A stretch of DNA of 64,000 bases from contig JAJNBC010000010.1 of assembly GCA_021156085.1 (NCBI GenBank), forward strand, positions 1 to 64,000, in the 5' to 3' direction. Positions 21,400 through 31,650 of this stretch are shown here, one piece after another (positions within the stretch are counted from its first letter, which is position 1; each line of letters begins with the position of its first letter). Under the pieces are notes generated by a model. That model saw nothing but the letters and a program-made list of their open reading frames with translations, searched no databases and was not told the origin of the DNA. The stretch comes from Gammaproteobacteria bacterium. Lineage in GTDB: Bacteria; Pseudomonadota; Gammaproteobacteria; DSM-16500. The translations under genes and the position numbers were made by a program.

Positions 21400-22343
21400 A
21401 CATACCTCCACCTTTAAAAATTATTTTTGCGGGTACGCCTGTTTTTGCAGCTATTGCGCTTCAAGCATTGATTGATTCGCCTCATCAAATTATTGCAGTG
21501 TATACTCAGCCTGATCGTCCTGCCGGTCGTGGTCGCAAATTGACAGCAAGTCCCGTGAAAGAATTAGCTTTACAGCATGCTTTGAATGTCTATCAACCTA
21601 CTCGTTTGTATGAAGCTGATGAGCATAGAATGATACGAGAATTGCAGCCGGATATTATCGTTGTTGCGGCCTATGGCTTGATGCTACCGGTAGAGATTTT
21701 ACAGATACCTCGCTTGGGTTGCATTAATATTCACGCTTCACTTTTGCCCCATTGGCGTGGGGCTGCCCCTATTCAGCGCGCTATTTTAGCGGGCGATGAA
21801 AAAACGGGTGTAACCATTATGCAGATGGAACAAGGGTTAGATACAGGTCCTATGCTTTATAAAATAGAGTGCCCTATTCAGCCCACAGATACCAGCGCTA
21901 CTCTACATACTCGTTTAGCTCAAATAGGTGCCGATGCACTATTGGCTACGTTACATCAACTGCCTTCTCTTAAGCCTCAAATTCAAAACGAATCTATGGC
22001 CACTTATGCACATAAAATTACAAAAGAAGAAGCAAAACTTGATTGGCATACTTCCGCAGCAGAATTACTACGTAAAATTCGTGCATTTAATCCTTGGCCA
22101 GTTGCTTTCACGCAGAGAGGGGAACAAGTAATCCGAATATGGGAAGCAAACATAATTACAAAAGATGTAAGCAATTATAAACCAGGTGAAATTTTGCAGG
22201 CGAATGCTAATGGCATTGATATCGCTACGAGCCAGAATAGTTTGCGTCTACTAAAGATTCAATTATCAGGCGGACGTGTACTGCCTATTGTAGATATTCT
22301 GAATGCTCAGCAAGATAATTTTACCGTGGGCACCCTATTATGA
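21396..22343 (+). CDS. fmt: Methionyl-tRNA formyltransferase
   Basis: Formylates initiator Met-tRNA using 10-formyl-tetrahydrofolate (315 aa). FAGTPVFAAIALQAL, the formyl-binding INIHASLLPHWRGAAPIQRA and the acceptor-stem loop residues (PDRPAGRGRKLTASPVK) are clear. It starts with GTG inside the hemY stop (GTGA) and ends overlapping the rsmB ATG, so all three are coupled. The usual partner def is not in this window. Confidence 0.96.
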   Translation: MNIPPPLKIIFAGTPVFAAIALQALIDSPHQIIAVYTQPDRPAGRGRKLTASPVKELALQHALNVYQPTRLYEADEHRMIRELQPDIIVVAAYGLMLPVEILQIPRLGCINIHASLLPHWRGAAPIQRAILAGDEKTGVTIMQMEQGLDTGPMLYKIECPIQPTDTSATLHTRLAQIGADALLATLHQLPSLKPQIQNESMATYAHKITKEEAKLDWHTSAAELLRKIRAFNPWPVAFTQRGEQVIRIWEANIITKDVSNYKPGEILQANANGIDIATSQNSLRLLKIQLSGGRVLPIVDILNAQQDNFTVGTLL

Positions 22344-23635
22344 TTAATTTACGTATGTTAGCTGCCCATACTATATATCAAGTACTTCAGGGCCGTTCTT
22401 TAAATGATTGCTTACCAGAAGCACTGAAACGCGTGCATGAAATGCGTGATCAGAGTTTTTTACAAGCTCTGTGCTATGGTGTGTGTCGTTGGTATCATCG
22501 CCTTGATGCATTAGCACACTCTTTGCTCAAAAAACCCCTTAAGCTTAAAGACCAAAATATTCATTGCTTGATTTTAGTGGGTTTATATCAATTAACTGAA
22601 ATGCGCGTTCCTGCACATGCTGTATTAGATGAAACAGTGGCAGCAGCACAAGCATTTAAAAAGCCATGGGCGAAAGGATTGGTGAATGCCGTGTTGCGGG
22701 GATATCAACGTTCAGCAGTAGAATTAAATGAAAAAATGCTACAACATTTAGTCACGTTATATGCCCATCCACAGTGGATTATTGAGCAAGTGCAAAAAAA
22801 TTGGTTGCTTGAATGGCAAGCCATTTTAACCGCCAATAATCAACACCCTCCTCTTGCTTTACGTATTAATCAGAAACGTATTTCTCGCGCTAGCTATCTT
22901 GAAAAATTAGCGGCTCATAAAATAGATGCCCGTAAGATACCCGAAACAGAAGCAGGGATTATTTTAGCCCAGCCCTTGGATGTCCAAGAGTTGCCGGGAT
23001 TTTCAATAGGCGAAATATCAGTGCAAGATGGTGCCGCTCAGTTAGCTACAGAACTACTTATGTTGAAGCCTGGACAGCGCGTGTTAGATATGTGTGCTGC
23101 GCCGGGCGGGAAAGCAGCCCATATGTTAGAACAGGCCGATATCGAATTGATCGCGGTTGATCGCGATGAAAAACGTTTGCAGAACCTGCGCGACAATTTA
23201 TCGCGCCTACAGTTATCTGCAACTTGTATTTGTGCTGATGCGACTAGCAAAGAATGGTCAGAGGCTAAATTATATGATCGAATTTTATTGGATGCCCCTT
23301 GCTCAGCGAGCGGTGTGATTCGTCGTCATCCTGACATTAAGATATTGCGTCGTTCTACGGATATTGCCAAACTAGGGCATGAGCAAACACGATTGTTAAA
23401 TGCAGCTTGGGCTTTACTAAAGCCAGGCGGATTGCTTGTGTATACCACCTGCTCCATTTTTCCAGAAGAAAATACGGGTGTTTTGCAGAATTTTATGATG
23501 TCGCATGCGGATGCTATAGAGGAAAAAATAATGAAAAATTGGGGTAAAGCCTGTGCGATCGGCAGACAGATTTTCCCTGGTATGCATGAAATGGATGGAT
23601 TTTATTTTGCTCGCTTAAGCAAAGGATACAATTAA
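22340..23635 (+). CDS. rsmB: 16S rRNA m5C967 methyltransferase
   Basis: RsmB (431 aa) methylates C967 of 16S rRNA with SAM. The N-terminal NusB-like RNA-binding domain covers about residues 1-140. The SAM site shows [14 protein letters not shown], and the two catalytic cysteines lie in [18 protein letters not shown] and [11 protein letters not shown]. The ATG overlaps the fmt stop by four bases. Confidence 0.95.
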   Translation: MINLRMLAAHTIYQVLQGRSLNDCLPEALKRVHEMRDQSFLQALCYGVCRWYHRLDALAHSLLKKPLKLKDQNIHCLILVGLYQLTEMRVPAHAVLDETVAAAQAFKKPWAKGLVNAVLRGYQRSAVELNEKMLQHLVTLYAHPQWIIEQVQKNWLLEWQAILTANNQHPPLALRINQKRISRASYLEKLAAHKIDARKIPETEAGIILAQPLDVQELPGFSIGEISVQDGAAQLATELLMLKPGQRVLDMCAAPGGKAAHMLEQADIELIAVDRDEKRLQNLRDNLSRLQLSATCICADATSKEWSEAKLYDRILLDAPCSASGVIRRHPDIKILRRSTDIAKLGHEQTRLLNAAWALLKPGGLLVYTTCSIFPEENTGVLQNFMMSHADAIEEKIMKNWGKACAIGRQIFPGMHEMDGFYFARLSKGYN

Positions 23636-23636
23636 T

Positions 23637-24650
23637 ATGCGTATTGAATATGATATCAAGCTGGATTTTAAAGATGTATTAATCAGGCCTAAACGCAGTG
23701 TGCTTACGTCGCGTTCTGAAGTCTCGCTTGAGAGGGAATTTCATTTTAAAAATTCTGGTGCAACTTGGAAAGGGGTGCCGATTATTGCAGCCAATATGGA
23801 TCACACGGGCACATTTGAAATGGCGAGTGCATTGTCCATGCATAGCTTATTAACAGCGATAGATAAATTTTCCCTTCTGTCTGATTGGCAAGTATTTACG
23901 GCCAAGCATCCTCACGTCATTTCTTCTGTATTTGTTTCTATGGGTATCTCCGATGAGGAATTTATTAAAACACAAGAAATCATTAAAATTGCTAAAGCAG
24001 CAATGATTTGTCTGGATGTAGCAAATGGATATACTGAACGTTTTGTTGATTGTTTGAAGCGGTTACGTGAAATCTATCCTGAAAAACTAATTATGGCAGG
24101 CAATGTAGTTACCGGTGAAATGGTTGAAGAGCTCATTTTGTCAGGAGCTGATATCGTCAAGATCGGCATTGGCCCAGGTTCAGTCTGTACCACCCGCGAC
24201 AAAACAGGCGTAGGTTATCCACAGTTATCTGCCATTATTGAGTGTGCAGATGCTGCGCATGGTTTAGGAGGGCATGTTTGTGCAGATGGAGGATGTACTT
24301 CACCTGGCGATGTGGCAAAAGCATTTGCTGCAGGGGCGGATTTTGTCATGCTAGGGGGTATGTTTTCTGGACATGACGAATGTTTAGGAGAAGTGATTGA
24401 AGAAAATGAAATGCGTTTTAAGCGTTTTTATGGCATGAGTTCAACAGAAGCGATGGAAAAATACCATGGTTCAGTTGCGGAATATCGCACCAGTGAAGGT
24501 CGTTCAATTAATGTTCCCTATCGTGGTGCAGTTAAAAAAACGGTGCTCGATATTTTAGGGGGTCTCCGCTCAACATGTACCTATGTCGGTGCACATCGAT
24601 TGAAAGAATTAACTAAGCGTACCACATTTATTAGGGTTAACCGCTTCTAG
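23637..24650 (+). CDS. guaC: GMP reductase
   Basis: NADPH-dependent GMP reductase (337 aa), converting GMP to IMP in purine salvage. It lacks the CBS domains of IMP dehydrogenase, and its catalytic Cys184 lies in [34 protein letters not shown] near the end is typical of GuaC. AAGGA precedes the ATG. It follows rsmB directly, so it probably shares its transcript. Confidence 0.93.
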   Translation: MRIEYDIKLDFKDVLIRPKRSVLTSRSEVSLEREFHFKNSGATWKGVPIIAANMDHTGTFEMASALSMHSLLTAIDKFSLLSDWQVFTAKHPHVISSVFVSMGISDEEFIKTQEIIKIAKAAMICLDVANGYTERFVDCLKRLREIYPEKLIMAGNVVTGEMVEELILSGADIVKIGIGPGSVCTTRDKTGVGYPQLSAIIECADAAHGLGGHVCADGGCTSPGDVAKAFAAGADFVMLGGMFSGHDECLGEVIEENEMRFKRFYGMSSTEAMEKYHGSVAEYRTSEGRSINVPYRGAVKKTVLDILGGLRSTCTYVGAHRLKELTKRTTFIRVNRF

Positions 24651-24714
24651 AGTATGTCATCGCAAGTAGGCTTCTATTGTTTTTACAATGGTCCGTCAGC
24701 TTCTCTCTCTTCGC

Positions 24715-24736
24715 TTGAATTTTGTTGGATAATCCT
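24715..24736 (+). promoter_or_regulatory. Possible promoter before the first outer-membrane barrel gene
   Basis: TTGAAT (24715-24720) and TATACC about 15-16 bases later resemble sigma70 hexamers with a slightly short spacer. It lies within the 141-base gap between guaC and the barrel gene, which has GGAG before its ATG. Confidence 0.3.
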
Positions 24737-24791
24737 ATACCATGCGACTCTTATTAAAGTGTGTAAATAAAAATTACGTAGGAGTGATCTC

Positions 24792-25331
24792 ATGTTTAAG
24801 AAAATAGTTATTGCAAGCACAATTTTAGCAATGAGTTCAAGCATCGCTTTTGCCAATGCTTCCCCGTATGTAGGCGCAGCCTTAGGGGTCATTACCAATA
24901 CCTCTACAACAGCTAATAGTTTCCGTGGCGGGCCGGTCGATTTCTTTGCGGGTTATGGTGCCACAATCAATACTAATACTTACCTGGGTGCTGAAGTATT
25001 TGCGACACCTTTTACAGCTACCATTTCTAACAGTAGCTTAAATGCTGCCAGTATTAAAACAACCTATAGCTATAGCGCAAGCATTTTGCCAGGCGTTATG
25101 TTCAGTGATCATACGTTGGGATATGTACGTGCTGGTGTTGTCAAATCACACTTTAGTCAGGTTTCACAAAATAAAACCGGAGCTCAGTTAGGTTTGGGCA
25201 TGCAGACTAATTTGACTCAAGATGTCGATTTACGTGCTGAATATGTGTTCTCAGCATATGGTAAAGTTTCAACAGCGGGCTCACCGCGTACAGATGCATT
25301 CAAGCTAGGTTTAGTATATAAGTTTGAATAG
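24792..25331 (+). CDS. Small outer-membrane beta-barrel protein
   Basis: 179 aa with a clear signal peptide (about residues 1-22, cleavage near AFANA). The rest has alternating polar and aromatic residues with strands such as PYVGAALGVI, VDFFAGYGATIN and FKLGLVYKFE; the final residue pattern ending in aromatic plus Glu fits an OmpA-type 8-stranded barrel. The C-terminal Phe is the penultimate residue, slightly unlike the usual last-residue Phe. It could be an OmpA/OmpW-like adhesin or porin; specific function unknown. Confidence 0.75.
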   Translation: MFKKIVIASTILAMSSSIAFANASPYVGAALGVITNTSTTANSFRGGPVDFFAGYGATINTNTYLGAEVFATPFTATISNSSLNAASIKTTYSYSASILPGVMFSDHTLGYVRAGVVKSHFSQVSQNKTGAQLGLGMQTNLTQDVDLRAEYVFSAYGKVSTAGSPRTDAFKLGLVYKFE

Positions 25332-25371
25332 ATAATAGTTACCTATGGGAATTCAGGGGAGAGGAAAAATC

Positions 25372-25977
25372 ATGAAGAACATAAAAAAAATATTCATCAT
25401 GGCAAACATAATGGTGCTAAGCTTTACAGCGCTTGCTAAAGCTGAAGCGCCTATCCCCATGGGTTGGTACTTGGAAGGGAATCTAGGGGGATCGAAAATA
25501 AGTGATGTATCGTATGCACCTAATACTTCTATTTCAACGACAGGCTTAGCTTGGAGTTTGAATGGAGGTTACAAATTTATCCCCTACTTTGCGGCAGAAA
25601 TAGGCTACACTTCTTATGCCAATGGCAAGATTAATTTTAATGGCTCTCAAGTTGGTAAAGATCAAGCACAATCTTATGATATAGCTGCCAAAGCTATTAT
25701 GCCAGTTCAAGATACCGGAGCAGAGCTTTTTGCTAAGCTAGGTGTAGCGCGAGCGAAATCTCAAATTACTGCGACTAATGCAGAGCTCCTGGCTGCTAGT
25801 GGTGAAACACTGAATACCGGGAAGAAGTATTCCACTAATCTCTATTTTGGCATGGGCGGTGATTATGCTTTTATGCCTAATACTGCCATTAATTTGCAAT
25901 GGAATCGAGTAGATGGCGCAAGTAATACGGGAAATTTAGATTTGTTCTCCCTTGGATTAACTTATCTGTTTGATTAA
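25372..25977 (+). CDS. Small outer-membrane beta-barrel protein
   Basis: 201 aa from the ATG at 25372, which has GGGGAGAGGA upstream; the frame extends 27 bases further without need. The signal peptide ends near AKAEA. Repeated amphipathic strands follow (WYLEGNLGGSKI, SLNGGYKFIPYFAAEIGYTSY, NLYFGMGGDYAF), ending DLFSLGLTYLFD, an outer-membrane-protein beta-barrel pattern. It is 40 bases after the previous barrel gene, probably co-transcribed. A third, broken relative lies at 52165. Confidence 0.75.
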   Translation: MKNIKKIFIMANIMVLSFTALAKAEAPIPMGWYLEGNLGGSKISDVSYAPNTSISTTGLAWSLNGGYKFIPYFAAEIGYTSYANGKINFNGSQVGKDQAQSYDIAAKAIMPVQDTGAELFAKLGVARAKSQITATNAELLAASGETLNTGKKYSTNLYFGMGGDYAFMPNTAINLQWNRVDGASNTGNLDLFSLGLTYLFD

Positions 25978-26006
25978 AATGAGTTATCTCTCTGTTCTGC
26001 GGCTAG

Positions 26007-26040
26007 CGCCCATCTATTTTTTTCAATACGATAGGGGGCG
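26007..26040. terminator. Hairpin between convergent genes
   Basis: CGCCC (26007-26011) plus CTAT pair with ATAG plus GGGCG ending at 26040, with a two-base internal mismatch and a T-rich loop. It sits between the converging barrel gene and the esterase, so it could stop transcription from both sides. Confidence 0.4.
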
Positions 26041-26043
26041 GTT

Positions 26044-26745
26044 CTAAGCGAGGACATGTTCTAACCATGCTGCAATGTCTTTGATCTCGGCGGCACATAT
26101 CGAGTGCGCCATCGCATAGCTATGCCAAGCCACAGAAACCTGATATTTTTCTAAAGCGGTGGCGGTGGCTTGCCCAAGTATAAAAGGAACCACCGTATCT
26201 TCTGTGCCGTGAGCAAGAAAAACCGGTAGACCACTGTTTTCTGGGCTTCTGTTTTTTAATATTGTATCAGCCTGGGGCAGATACCCAGATAGAGCAATGG
26301 CGCCCGCCAGCTTTTTGGGATAACTTAGTCCTGCCATAAGTGTAATTACTGCCCCTTGAGAAAAACCGCCCAGGATGATTTTTTCGGTTGAAATCCCTTT
26401 TTCCTGCTCATTTTTAATGAATGAGTTTATTAATTTTACCGAATTTGCTATGCCTTCTTCATCAATACGCTGATTAATTTGCATAGAATAAATATCAAAC
26501 CAAGCTCGCATGACATAGCCATTATTCACAGTGACCGGGATGAAAGGCGCATGAGGAAAAATAAAACGCAGCGGCAAATGCGAGGGTAGCTGCAGCTGCG
26601 AAACCATAGAGACAAAATCATGACCATCTGCACCTAAACCATGCAGCCAAATAACACTACCTAAAGCTGGAATAGTTGGCATAATTTCAATATTAGAAGA
26701 ATGTGAAGCGTGGGTATAAGTTATCATGCTGAATATTTTACTCAT
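26044..26745 (-). CDS. Carboxylesterase / acyl-protein thioesterase-type alpha/beta hydrolase
   Basis: Alpha/beta hydrolase of the phospholipase/carboxylesterase family (233 aa; an ATG at residue 7 is an alternative start). The oxyanion-hole motif is WLHGLGADGHDF, the nucleophile Ser129 is in GGFSQGAV, the acid is Asp183 in HGTEDTVVP, and the His is 214 in MAHSIC. It is cytosolic (no signal peptide). Relatives hydrolyse short acyl esters or S-acyl proteins; the substrate here is unknown. Confidence 0.85.
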   Translation of the reverse strand: MSKIFSMITYTHASHSSNIEIMPTIPALGSVIWLHGLGADGHDFVSMVSQLQLPSHLPLRFIFPHAPFIPVTVNNGYVMRAWFDIYSMQINQRIDEEGIANSVKLINSFIKNEQEKGISTEKIILGGFSQGAVITLMAGLSYPKKLAGAIALSGYLPQADTILKNRSPENSGLPVFLAHGTEDTVVPFILGQATATALEKYQVSVAWHSYAMAHSICAAEIKDIAAWLEHVLA

Positions 26746-26864
26746 CTATTGCTTAGCAAGGTGAGACATAGTAATCTCTAATAACGAATATGCAAAGTTT
26801 ATTTAGTTACAACGATTCTTTGAAACAGGATGTTGCTGAAATTAAACACAAGGAAAAGACAGTC

Positions 26865-27305
26865 ATGAAAAAATTTCTTAAATCGATGGTAGGAGTCACC
26901 TTATTAGAAATCATGTTGGTATTAGCCATTGCAGCAATGGTAATCCTCATGTCGATTCGGTACTATCAATCTGCCTCAAATAATCAAAAAATAAATTCGG
27001 CGCTAAATGTCATTACAGCGATTGTGAGCGCAGGAGAGAGTTATCTCACCACTGCTCCTTCTGGGGGGTTATCAGCGGTAGCCAATGCTAATTTTGCTCC
27101 TTATCTGGGTGGCACGATGCCTACGTCTCCATGGGGTGGACCAGTGACAGTAACAGGTGCCACTGCTACAACTTATACAATTTCCATGCCTGCTTCTACA
27201 GCTGCGGGTGTTTGTACTCAAATGTCAGCCCTATTGGCGCAAAATAATAAATTTACTGATGTCAACTGTGCGAACGGTACTTTGAGTCTTATTGTTAATG
27301 AGTAA
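26865..27305 (+). CDS. Type IV prepilin-like protein
   Basis: 146 aa from the ATG at 26865, which follows AAGGAAAAG; the frame extends 25 codons upstream without support. The N-terminus KSMVGVTLLEIMLVLAIAAM is a class III signal: cleavage after Gly would leave VTLLE with Glu at +5, followed by the hydrophobic pilin helix. The rest is a small globular domain with two cysteines near the end (VCTQM, VNCANG) that may form a disulphide. No pilus assembly genes are nearby, so it is an orphan pilin or pseudopilin. Confidence 0.75.
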   Translation: MKKFLKSMVGVTLLEIMLVLAIAAMVILMSIRYYQSASNNQKINSALNVITAIVSAGESYLTTAPSGGLSAVANANFAPYLGGTMPTSPWGGPVTVTGATATTYTISMPASTAAGVCTQMSALLAQNNKFTDVNCANGTLSLIVNE

Positions 27306-27329
27306 GGACTTAGTGACACGCTGCTAAAA

Positions 27330-29528
27330 ATGCGTGATTTACCCGCTTCCAATGGCTTGTTAGGCACGTTAGTTGCTCTAACCGGCCTCTATCTTTTTAC
27401 CCAGATCTTATTTTTTAGTGCCGCACTACTGACAAGCAACGCTCTTGATACCTTCCAATTTATCTTGCCTTCATTGAGTCGCACCTTGTTGCATTCTCCT
27501 TTTATACTCTTTCCTATTTTTCAGTTTTTTGTAGCGCAAATACTTATTTATGGATTTTATGTGGCAATTATTTGGTATTTTACCATCTCCATAAGTGAGT
27601 TATTTTCTTTACGGCTTGTTCAAGTGCGATTATTAGGTGCTTTATTATGGATGGTGGGAGTGGTAGGTATTCTTGCTGCTAATGGATACTATTTTCCAGA
27701 AGCTTTTTTTTCAAAGTTAATGAGTCAATACCTATTTCCTGAGCGATGGATGAGTCTAGCATGCAAAATCATTCTATGTTGCACAATAACTATCGCAGGA
27801 TTTGTTATTTTTTTAACTTTAATTCAGGGTAGTTTTAATTTTTATAAGAAAATATATAGGGTCAGAGACTGTTTAGCTTTTTTATTTGTAATAGGTATTT
27901 TTTCTATCCTAGCCACCGATCATTTCTTAGCAATGCCCACCGTTTTTTCTTCTCCCTCTCCAAATAAACCTAATATTATTATGATTGGTTTTGATGCCAT
28001 GAGGCCCGATTTTATAGGGATCCAAAATAAATTTAAAACAGAGACGCCTCATATTAATGATTTTATGCGGTCTGCCACACAATTTGTGAATGCTTATACG
28101 CCCTTGGCTCGGACCCTTCCTTCATGGACAAGTATACTCACAAGCCGATATCCTAAAAATCACCATGCGCGGGGAAATAATACAGATCTTTCGCGCATTA
28201 ATTTAGATGAAACTTTGGAAAAAAGTTTAAAACAGCAAGGTTATGAAACATTTTATGCGACGGATGATAGGCGCTATAATAATCTGAATGAGCAATTTGG
28301 CTTTGATCATGTGGTGGGCCCTCCTACAGGTTTCAATGATTTTTTACTGGGTAGTATCAATGATTTTCCATTTTCCCATTTGTTGATACCCACACCGCTC
28401 GGAAAGATTTTATTTCCTTATAGTTATGCAAATCATGATGTTTCTATTAGCTTTAGTCCGGATAATTTTTTGCAACTTATTCGTCAAGCATTACATAGGC
28501 GTCAAAATAAGCCCGTTTTTTTGGCTGTTCATTTTAATATTAGCGGTTATCCATTTTACTGGGTCGGATGTAAAAAGAAAAAAGAAGATTCTATGATAAA
28601 TCTTTATAAAAATGGCATCAATGAGGCAGATAAGCAGTTTAATGAATTATTTACTATTTTGAGAAAAAATAATTTACTTCAGAATGCTATTGTTATTTTA
28701 TTGTCGGATCATGGCATTTCATTAGGCTTACCTCATGATCGTGTAATCCAAGAGGCGCAATTCCAGGGTGATAAGCGAAACTTAAAAAAAATAAAAATGA
28801 CAAAATATTATAATGCCCCTTCTTATAGCACAAACAAATCGGACTATGGCATAGATACTTCGTGGGGTTATGGAGGCGATATATTAAGTTTAAAACAGAA
28901 TCATATTTTATTGGCTATTAAGAGCTATGGTAAAGATAGAAGTAAGTCCCCCATTATTTTTGATCGTGTTTCCACATTAGATATAGCACCTACTTTGCTT
29001 GATATTCTCGATTACCCTCCCTTCAAAAAAAGCGAGGGTATTTCATTAAAGAATTTAATGACACATAAAAAGGATAAATTTACTTCTCAGAGAGTTTTTT
29101 ATTTTGAAACGAGCTTTAGTATCCCCGAAATTGAAACAGAGCATGTTTCAGTAGAAAATGTCCTAAAAAAAGTCATTCATCTCTATGAAATTGATCCTAA
29201 AGATGGCCAGGTATTTTTTCAGCCTGCTGCTGAACATGCGATGAATTATGAAAAAGAGCATGCTATCATGAAAGGAGAGTGGTATTTAGCTTGTTATCCG
29301 CCGTCACGAGTTTTAAAGCTAACTTTTCCTATGAGAAACAAGACGAATTTAGCCTACCCACAAAAAATGTTTATTAAAGCTTCTATTATTTCTGGATATA
29401 AAGTACTTGTAAATTTACAGACAGGGCAATGGACGATGAATTGGGATACCCCACTTGCTTTACATGCGCCTTTAGTAGAGTTGCTGAATAAATTGCAGGG
29501 TTTTTATAACGATGAAATCTTGTCATGA
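27330..29528 (+). CDS. Membrane-anchored sulfatase-fold hydrolase or phosphotransferase
   Basis: 732 aa. Five or so membrane helices fill residues 10-200, then an alkaline-phosphatase/sulfatase fold begins with IIMIGFDAMRPDFIG (Asp222 as metal ligand). The nucleophile position reads LARTLPSWTSIL, with Thr262 where sulfatases have the formylglycine Cys or Ser, so sulfatase chemistry is unlikely and transfer of phosphoethanolamine or glycerophosphate is possible. ILLSDHGISLGLPHD supplies further metal ligands. It begins 24 bases after the prepilin gene; a shared role, for example surface modification, is speculation. Confidence 0.7.
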   Translation: MRDLPASNGLLGTLVALTGLYLFTQILFFSAALLTSNALDTFQFILPSLSRTLLHSPFILFPIFQFFVAQILIYGFYVAIIWYFTISISELFSLRLVQVRLLGALLWMVGVVGILAANGYYFPEAFFSKLMSQYLFPERWMSLACKIILCCTITIAGFVIFLTLIQGSFNFYKKIYRVRDCLAFLFVIGIFSILATDHFLAMPTVFSSPSPNKPNIIMIGFDAMRPDFIGIQNKFKTETPHINDFMRSATQFVNAYTPLARTLPSWTSILTSRYPKNHHARGNNTDLSRINLDETLEKSLKQQGYETFYATDDRRYNNLNEQFGFDHVVGPPTGFNDFLLGSINDFPFSHLLIPTPLGKILFPYSYANHDVSISFSPDNFLQLIRQALHRRQNKPVFLAVHFNISGYPFYWVGCKKKKEDSMINLYKNGINEADKQFNELFTILRKNNLLQNAIVILLSDHGISLGLPHDRVIQEAQFQGDKRNLKKIKMTKYYNAPSYSTNKSDYGIDTSWGYGGDILSLKQNHILLAIKSYGKDRSKSPIIFDRVSTLDIAPTLLDILDYPPFKKSEGISLKNLMTHKKDKFTSQRVFYFETSFSIPEIETEHVSVENVLKKVIHLYEIDPKDGQVFFQPAAEHAMNYEKEHAIMKGEWYLACYPPSRVLKLTFPMRNKTNLAYPQKMFIKASIISGYKVLVNLQTGQWTMNWDTPLALHAPLVELLNKLQGFYNDEILS

Positions 29529-29921
29529 GTGTCATATGATTTTGTAAGAAATCAGCCATGTAATATGTAGTAAATTAACCATATTCATGTCCTGCTTTTT
29601 TTAGCTTTTAATAACCCTCCCTAAAAATAACATGTTGTTTAAAATGTAAATTTTTATTGAGGTTGATTTAAGATAAGTGGAGTTCTTTTCTTTAGAATGA
29701 TAAAAAAGAAAAATAGGTATCTGTGCAGCTTGAATAGGTTGAGTACACTGTCCAAGAGTTTATGGATGCTACTCTGTTATACATATCAAGGATGGAGGTG
29801 AACATGTAATTATAAAAGAGTAGATCTTTATTATGAAAGTATCTTTGAGTCGACATCGGACATCTTCCTTAGCATTTCATGCATCACCCTTTTTTAAGTT
29901 TAAAATAATATGGATAGATAA
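29529..29921. other. Gene-poor AT-rich spacer
   Basis: 393 bases with no convincing gene. It contains a strong ribosome-binding-like GGAGGTG (29795-29801) placed before an ATG that is followed at once by TAA (29804-29809), and a 33-codon open frame (29833-29934) that overlaps the start of the kinase but lacks a ribosome-binding site. Promoters for the kinase gene probably lie here. Confidence 0.5.
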
Positions 29922-31586
29922 ATGGTTTCATTAGCATTGGAACATATTAAATTTTTTCTGGCTCAGCTAGCAGAGTATAGCGACAATGTATATTGGGTGG
30001 CAGACCCGGAGTTCACTCATCTTGTCTATGTCAGCCCAGCTTATGAGAAAATTTGGGGGTGTTCCAGGCAATCGCTTTATGATTCTCCTAGAAAATGGGT
30101 TACTTGTTTGCATGCAGAGGATCAAAAACGCCATCCTATTTTTGCAATGAGAGAAGAAATTGTGCACAAAGGGTTGGAAGCGAGATTTCAAGCAAATTAT
30201 CGTATCATCAGGCCAGATGGAGAAATACGATGGATTATTGACCGTGGTTTTCCCGTATGCGATGACACCAAAAAGCTGATTGCTATTACCGGTGTGGCAA
30301 TAGATGTCACGCAAGATAAAAAAAGAGAGGAAGCGCTGTTTGAAGAAGAGAGGCAGGTAAAATTAGCTCAAGCTAAATCAAGGTTTATTGCTAATATGAG
30401 CCATGATATTAAAACACCTTTATCAGGCATGATTGGGCTTGCCGATGTTTTATCTTCCTATCTTAAAGGCGGCAGAGAACTGAGTTTTGTTAAAAGTATT
30501 TTATCTGCTGGCAGAGAGTTGATGAGTTTTTTTGAAAACTGCATAGATATGACCCGGGCGGAGAATAGCGAAATTATTTTTATCAGGGAACATTTTAGTT
30601 TAAAAGAGTTGCTTAATGAGCTAACTAGATTGTTTGAGCCAGCAGTGATAAGCAAACAATTGTCTTTTAGTGTGCGCTATCCTGATAATATAGGCCAATT
30701 TTTTTTAGGAAGTCGCACGGGCATTTATCGCGTTTTATTAAATTTGATTGGAAATGCTATTAAGTTTACTCCTTCAGAAGGTTCAGTGTGCATTGATGTA
30801 GATTATAGCGAAAAATCTTCTTCCTCTAAGCAAGTGATGTTGAAATTAACAGTACAAGATACGGGAATTGGAATTCCGCAGGATAAGCAGCATCTGATTT
30901 TTGAGCGATATAATCGTTTATCTCCTTCTTATCAGAATATCTACTCAGGCACCGGGACAGGTTTGTACATAGCAAGTCAATTTGTAAAAGCTATGAAGGG
31001 CGAGATTTATGTGACCAGTGAAGAAGGCAAAGGTAGTCATTTTTTACTCGTGTTACCTTTGGAAATTCCATTGTTACGGCCAGAAGAATATAAGAGAATA
31101 AAAAATCTATCTCCTCCATTGAGAGGTAATTTAAATAAAAATTCTGTTATTTCTTTGGCTGAAAAAAAAGAAAATAAGGAAAAAGAATTAAGAATTTTTT
31201 ACAATATAAAAATTTTATTAGTTGAGGACAATATTCTAGCTCAGAAAGTTGCTCAGTCGATATTTATGGATTTAGGTTGCCAAGTAGATACGGCAGGTAC
31301 AGGTAAAGATGCGCTGGGATTATTTAAGATAGGTAAATATGATCTGGTCTTCATGGACATTGGATTGCCTGATACATCCGGGTATACGGTGACAGAAGAA
31401 ATTAGGAAGATAGAATCTGATACTTCTTTTCATGTTCCTATTATTGTGTTAACTGCCCATGCTGTAGAGGATACAGAGGTAAGTTTTAAAAATATAGGAG
31501 CGGAAGAAATTTTAAGTAAGCCATTATCTAAAGAACAAGCTAGAAATATCATCGAGCGTTATCTTGTTTGTGTAGAGTCAGCGTAA
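29922..31586 (+). CDS. Hybrid sensor histidine kinase with PAS and receiver domains
   Basis: 554 aa, no membrane helix, so probably cytosolic. PAS domain about residues 12-132 (WVADPEFTHLVYVSPAYEKIWG, with the PAC end GVAIDVTQDKKREE). HisKA has the phosphorylated His161 in NMSHDIKTPLSGM. The ATPase domain shows the N box at Asn278 (LIGNAIKFTP), DTGIGIP and GTGTGLYIA. The receiver has acidic Glu435/Asp436, phospho-acceptor Asp479 in FMDIGLPD, Thr511 and Lys533. There is no Hpt domain in the protein or neighbourhood, so its phosphorelay partner is elsewhere. Its overall layout resembles the ArcB-like kinases of Legionella and Coxiella. Confidence 0.9.
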   Translation: MVSLALEHIKFFLAQLAEYSDNVYWVADPEFTHLVYVSPAYEKIWGCSRQSLYDSPRKWVTCLHAEDQKRHPIFAMREEIVHKGLEARFQANYRIIRPDGEIRWIIDRGFPVCDDTKKLIAITGVAIDVTQDKKREEALFEEERQVKLAQAKSRFIANMSHDIKTPLSGMIGLADVLSSYLKGGRELSFVKSILSAGRELMSFFENCIDMTRAENSEIIFIREHFSLKELLNELTRLFEPAVISKQLSFSVRYPDNIGQFFLGSRTGIYRVLLNLIGNAIKFTPSEGSVCIDVDYSEKSSSSKQVMLKLTVQDTGIGIPQDKQHLIFERYNRLSPSYQNIYSGTGTGLYIASQFVKAMKGEIYVTSEEGKGSHFLLVLPLEIPLLRPEEYKRIKNLSPPLRGNLNKNSVISLAEKKENKEKELRIFYNIKILLVEDNILAQKVAQSIFMDLGCQVDTAGTGKDALGLFKIGKYDLVFMDIGLPDTSGYTVTEEIRKIESDTSFHVPIIVLTAHAVEDTEVSFKNIGAEEILSKPLSKEQARNIIERYLVCVESA

Positions 31587-31650
31587 AAATCCATTCTTTT
31601 TCTTTTTCTACGTGTTATTATGACAACTTATAATATTTTTTTCAGACATT

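Noticed and set aside
24676-24689. Weak hairpin ATTGT/ACAAT after guaC
   Set aside because: Only a five-base AT-rich stem; not reliable as a terminator.
29833-29934. 33-codon frame overlapping the kinase start
   Set aside because: No ribosome-binding site and no recognisable sequence; treated as spacer.
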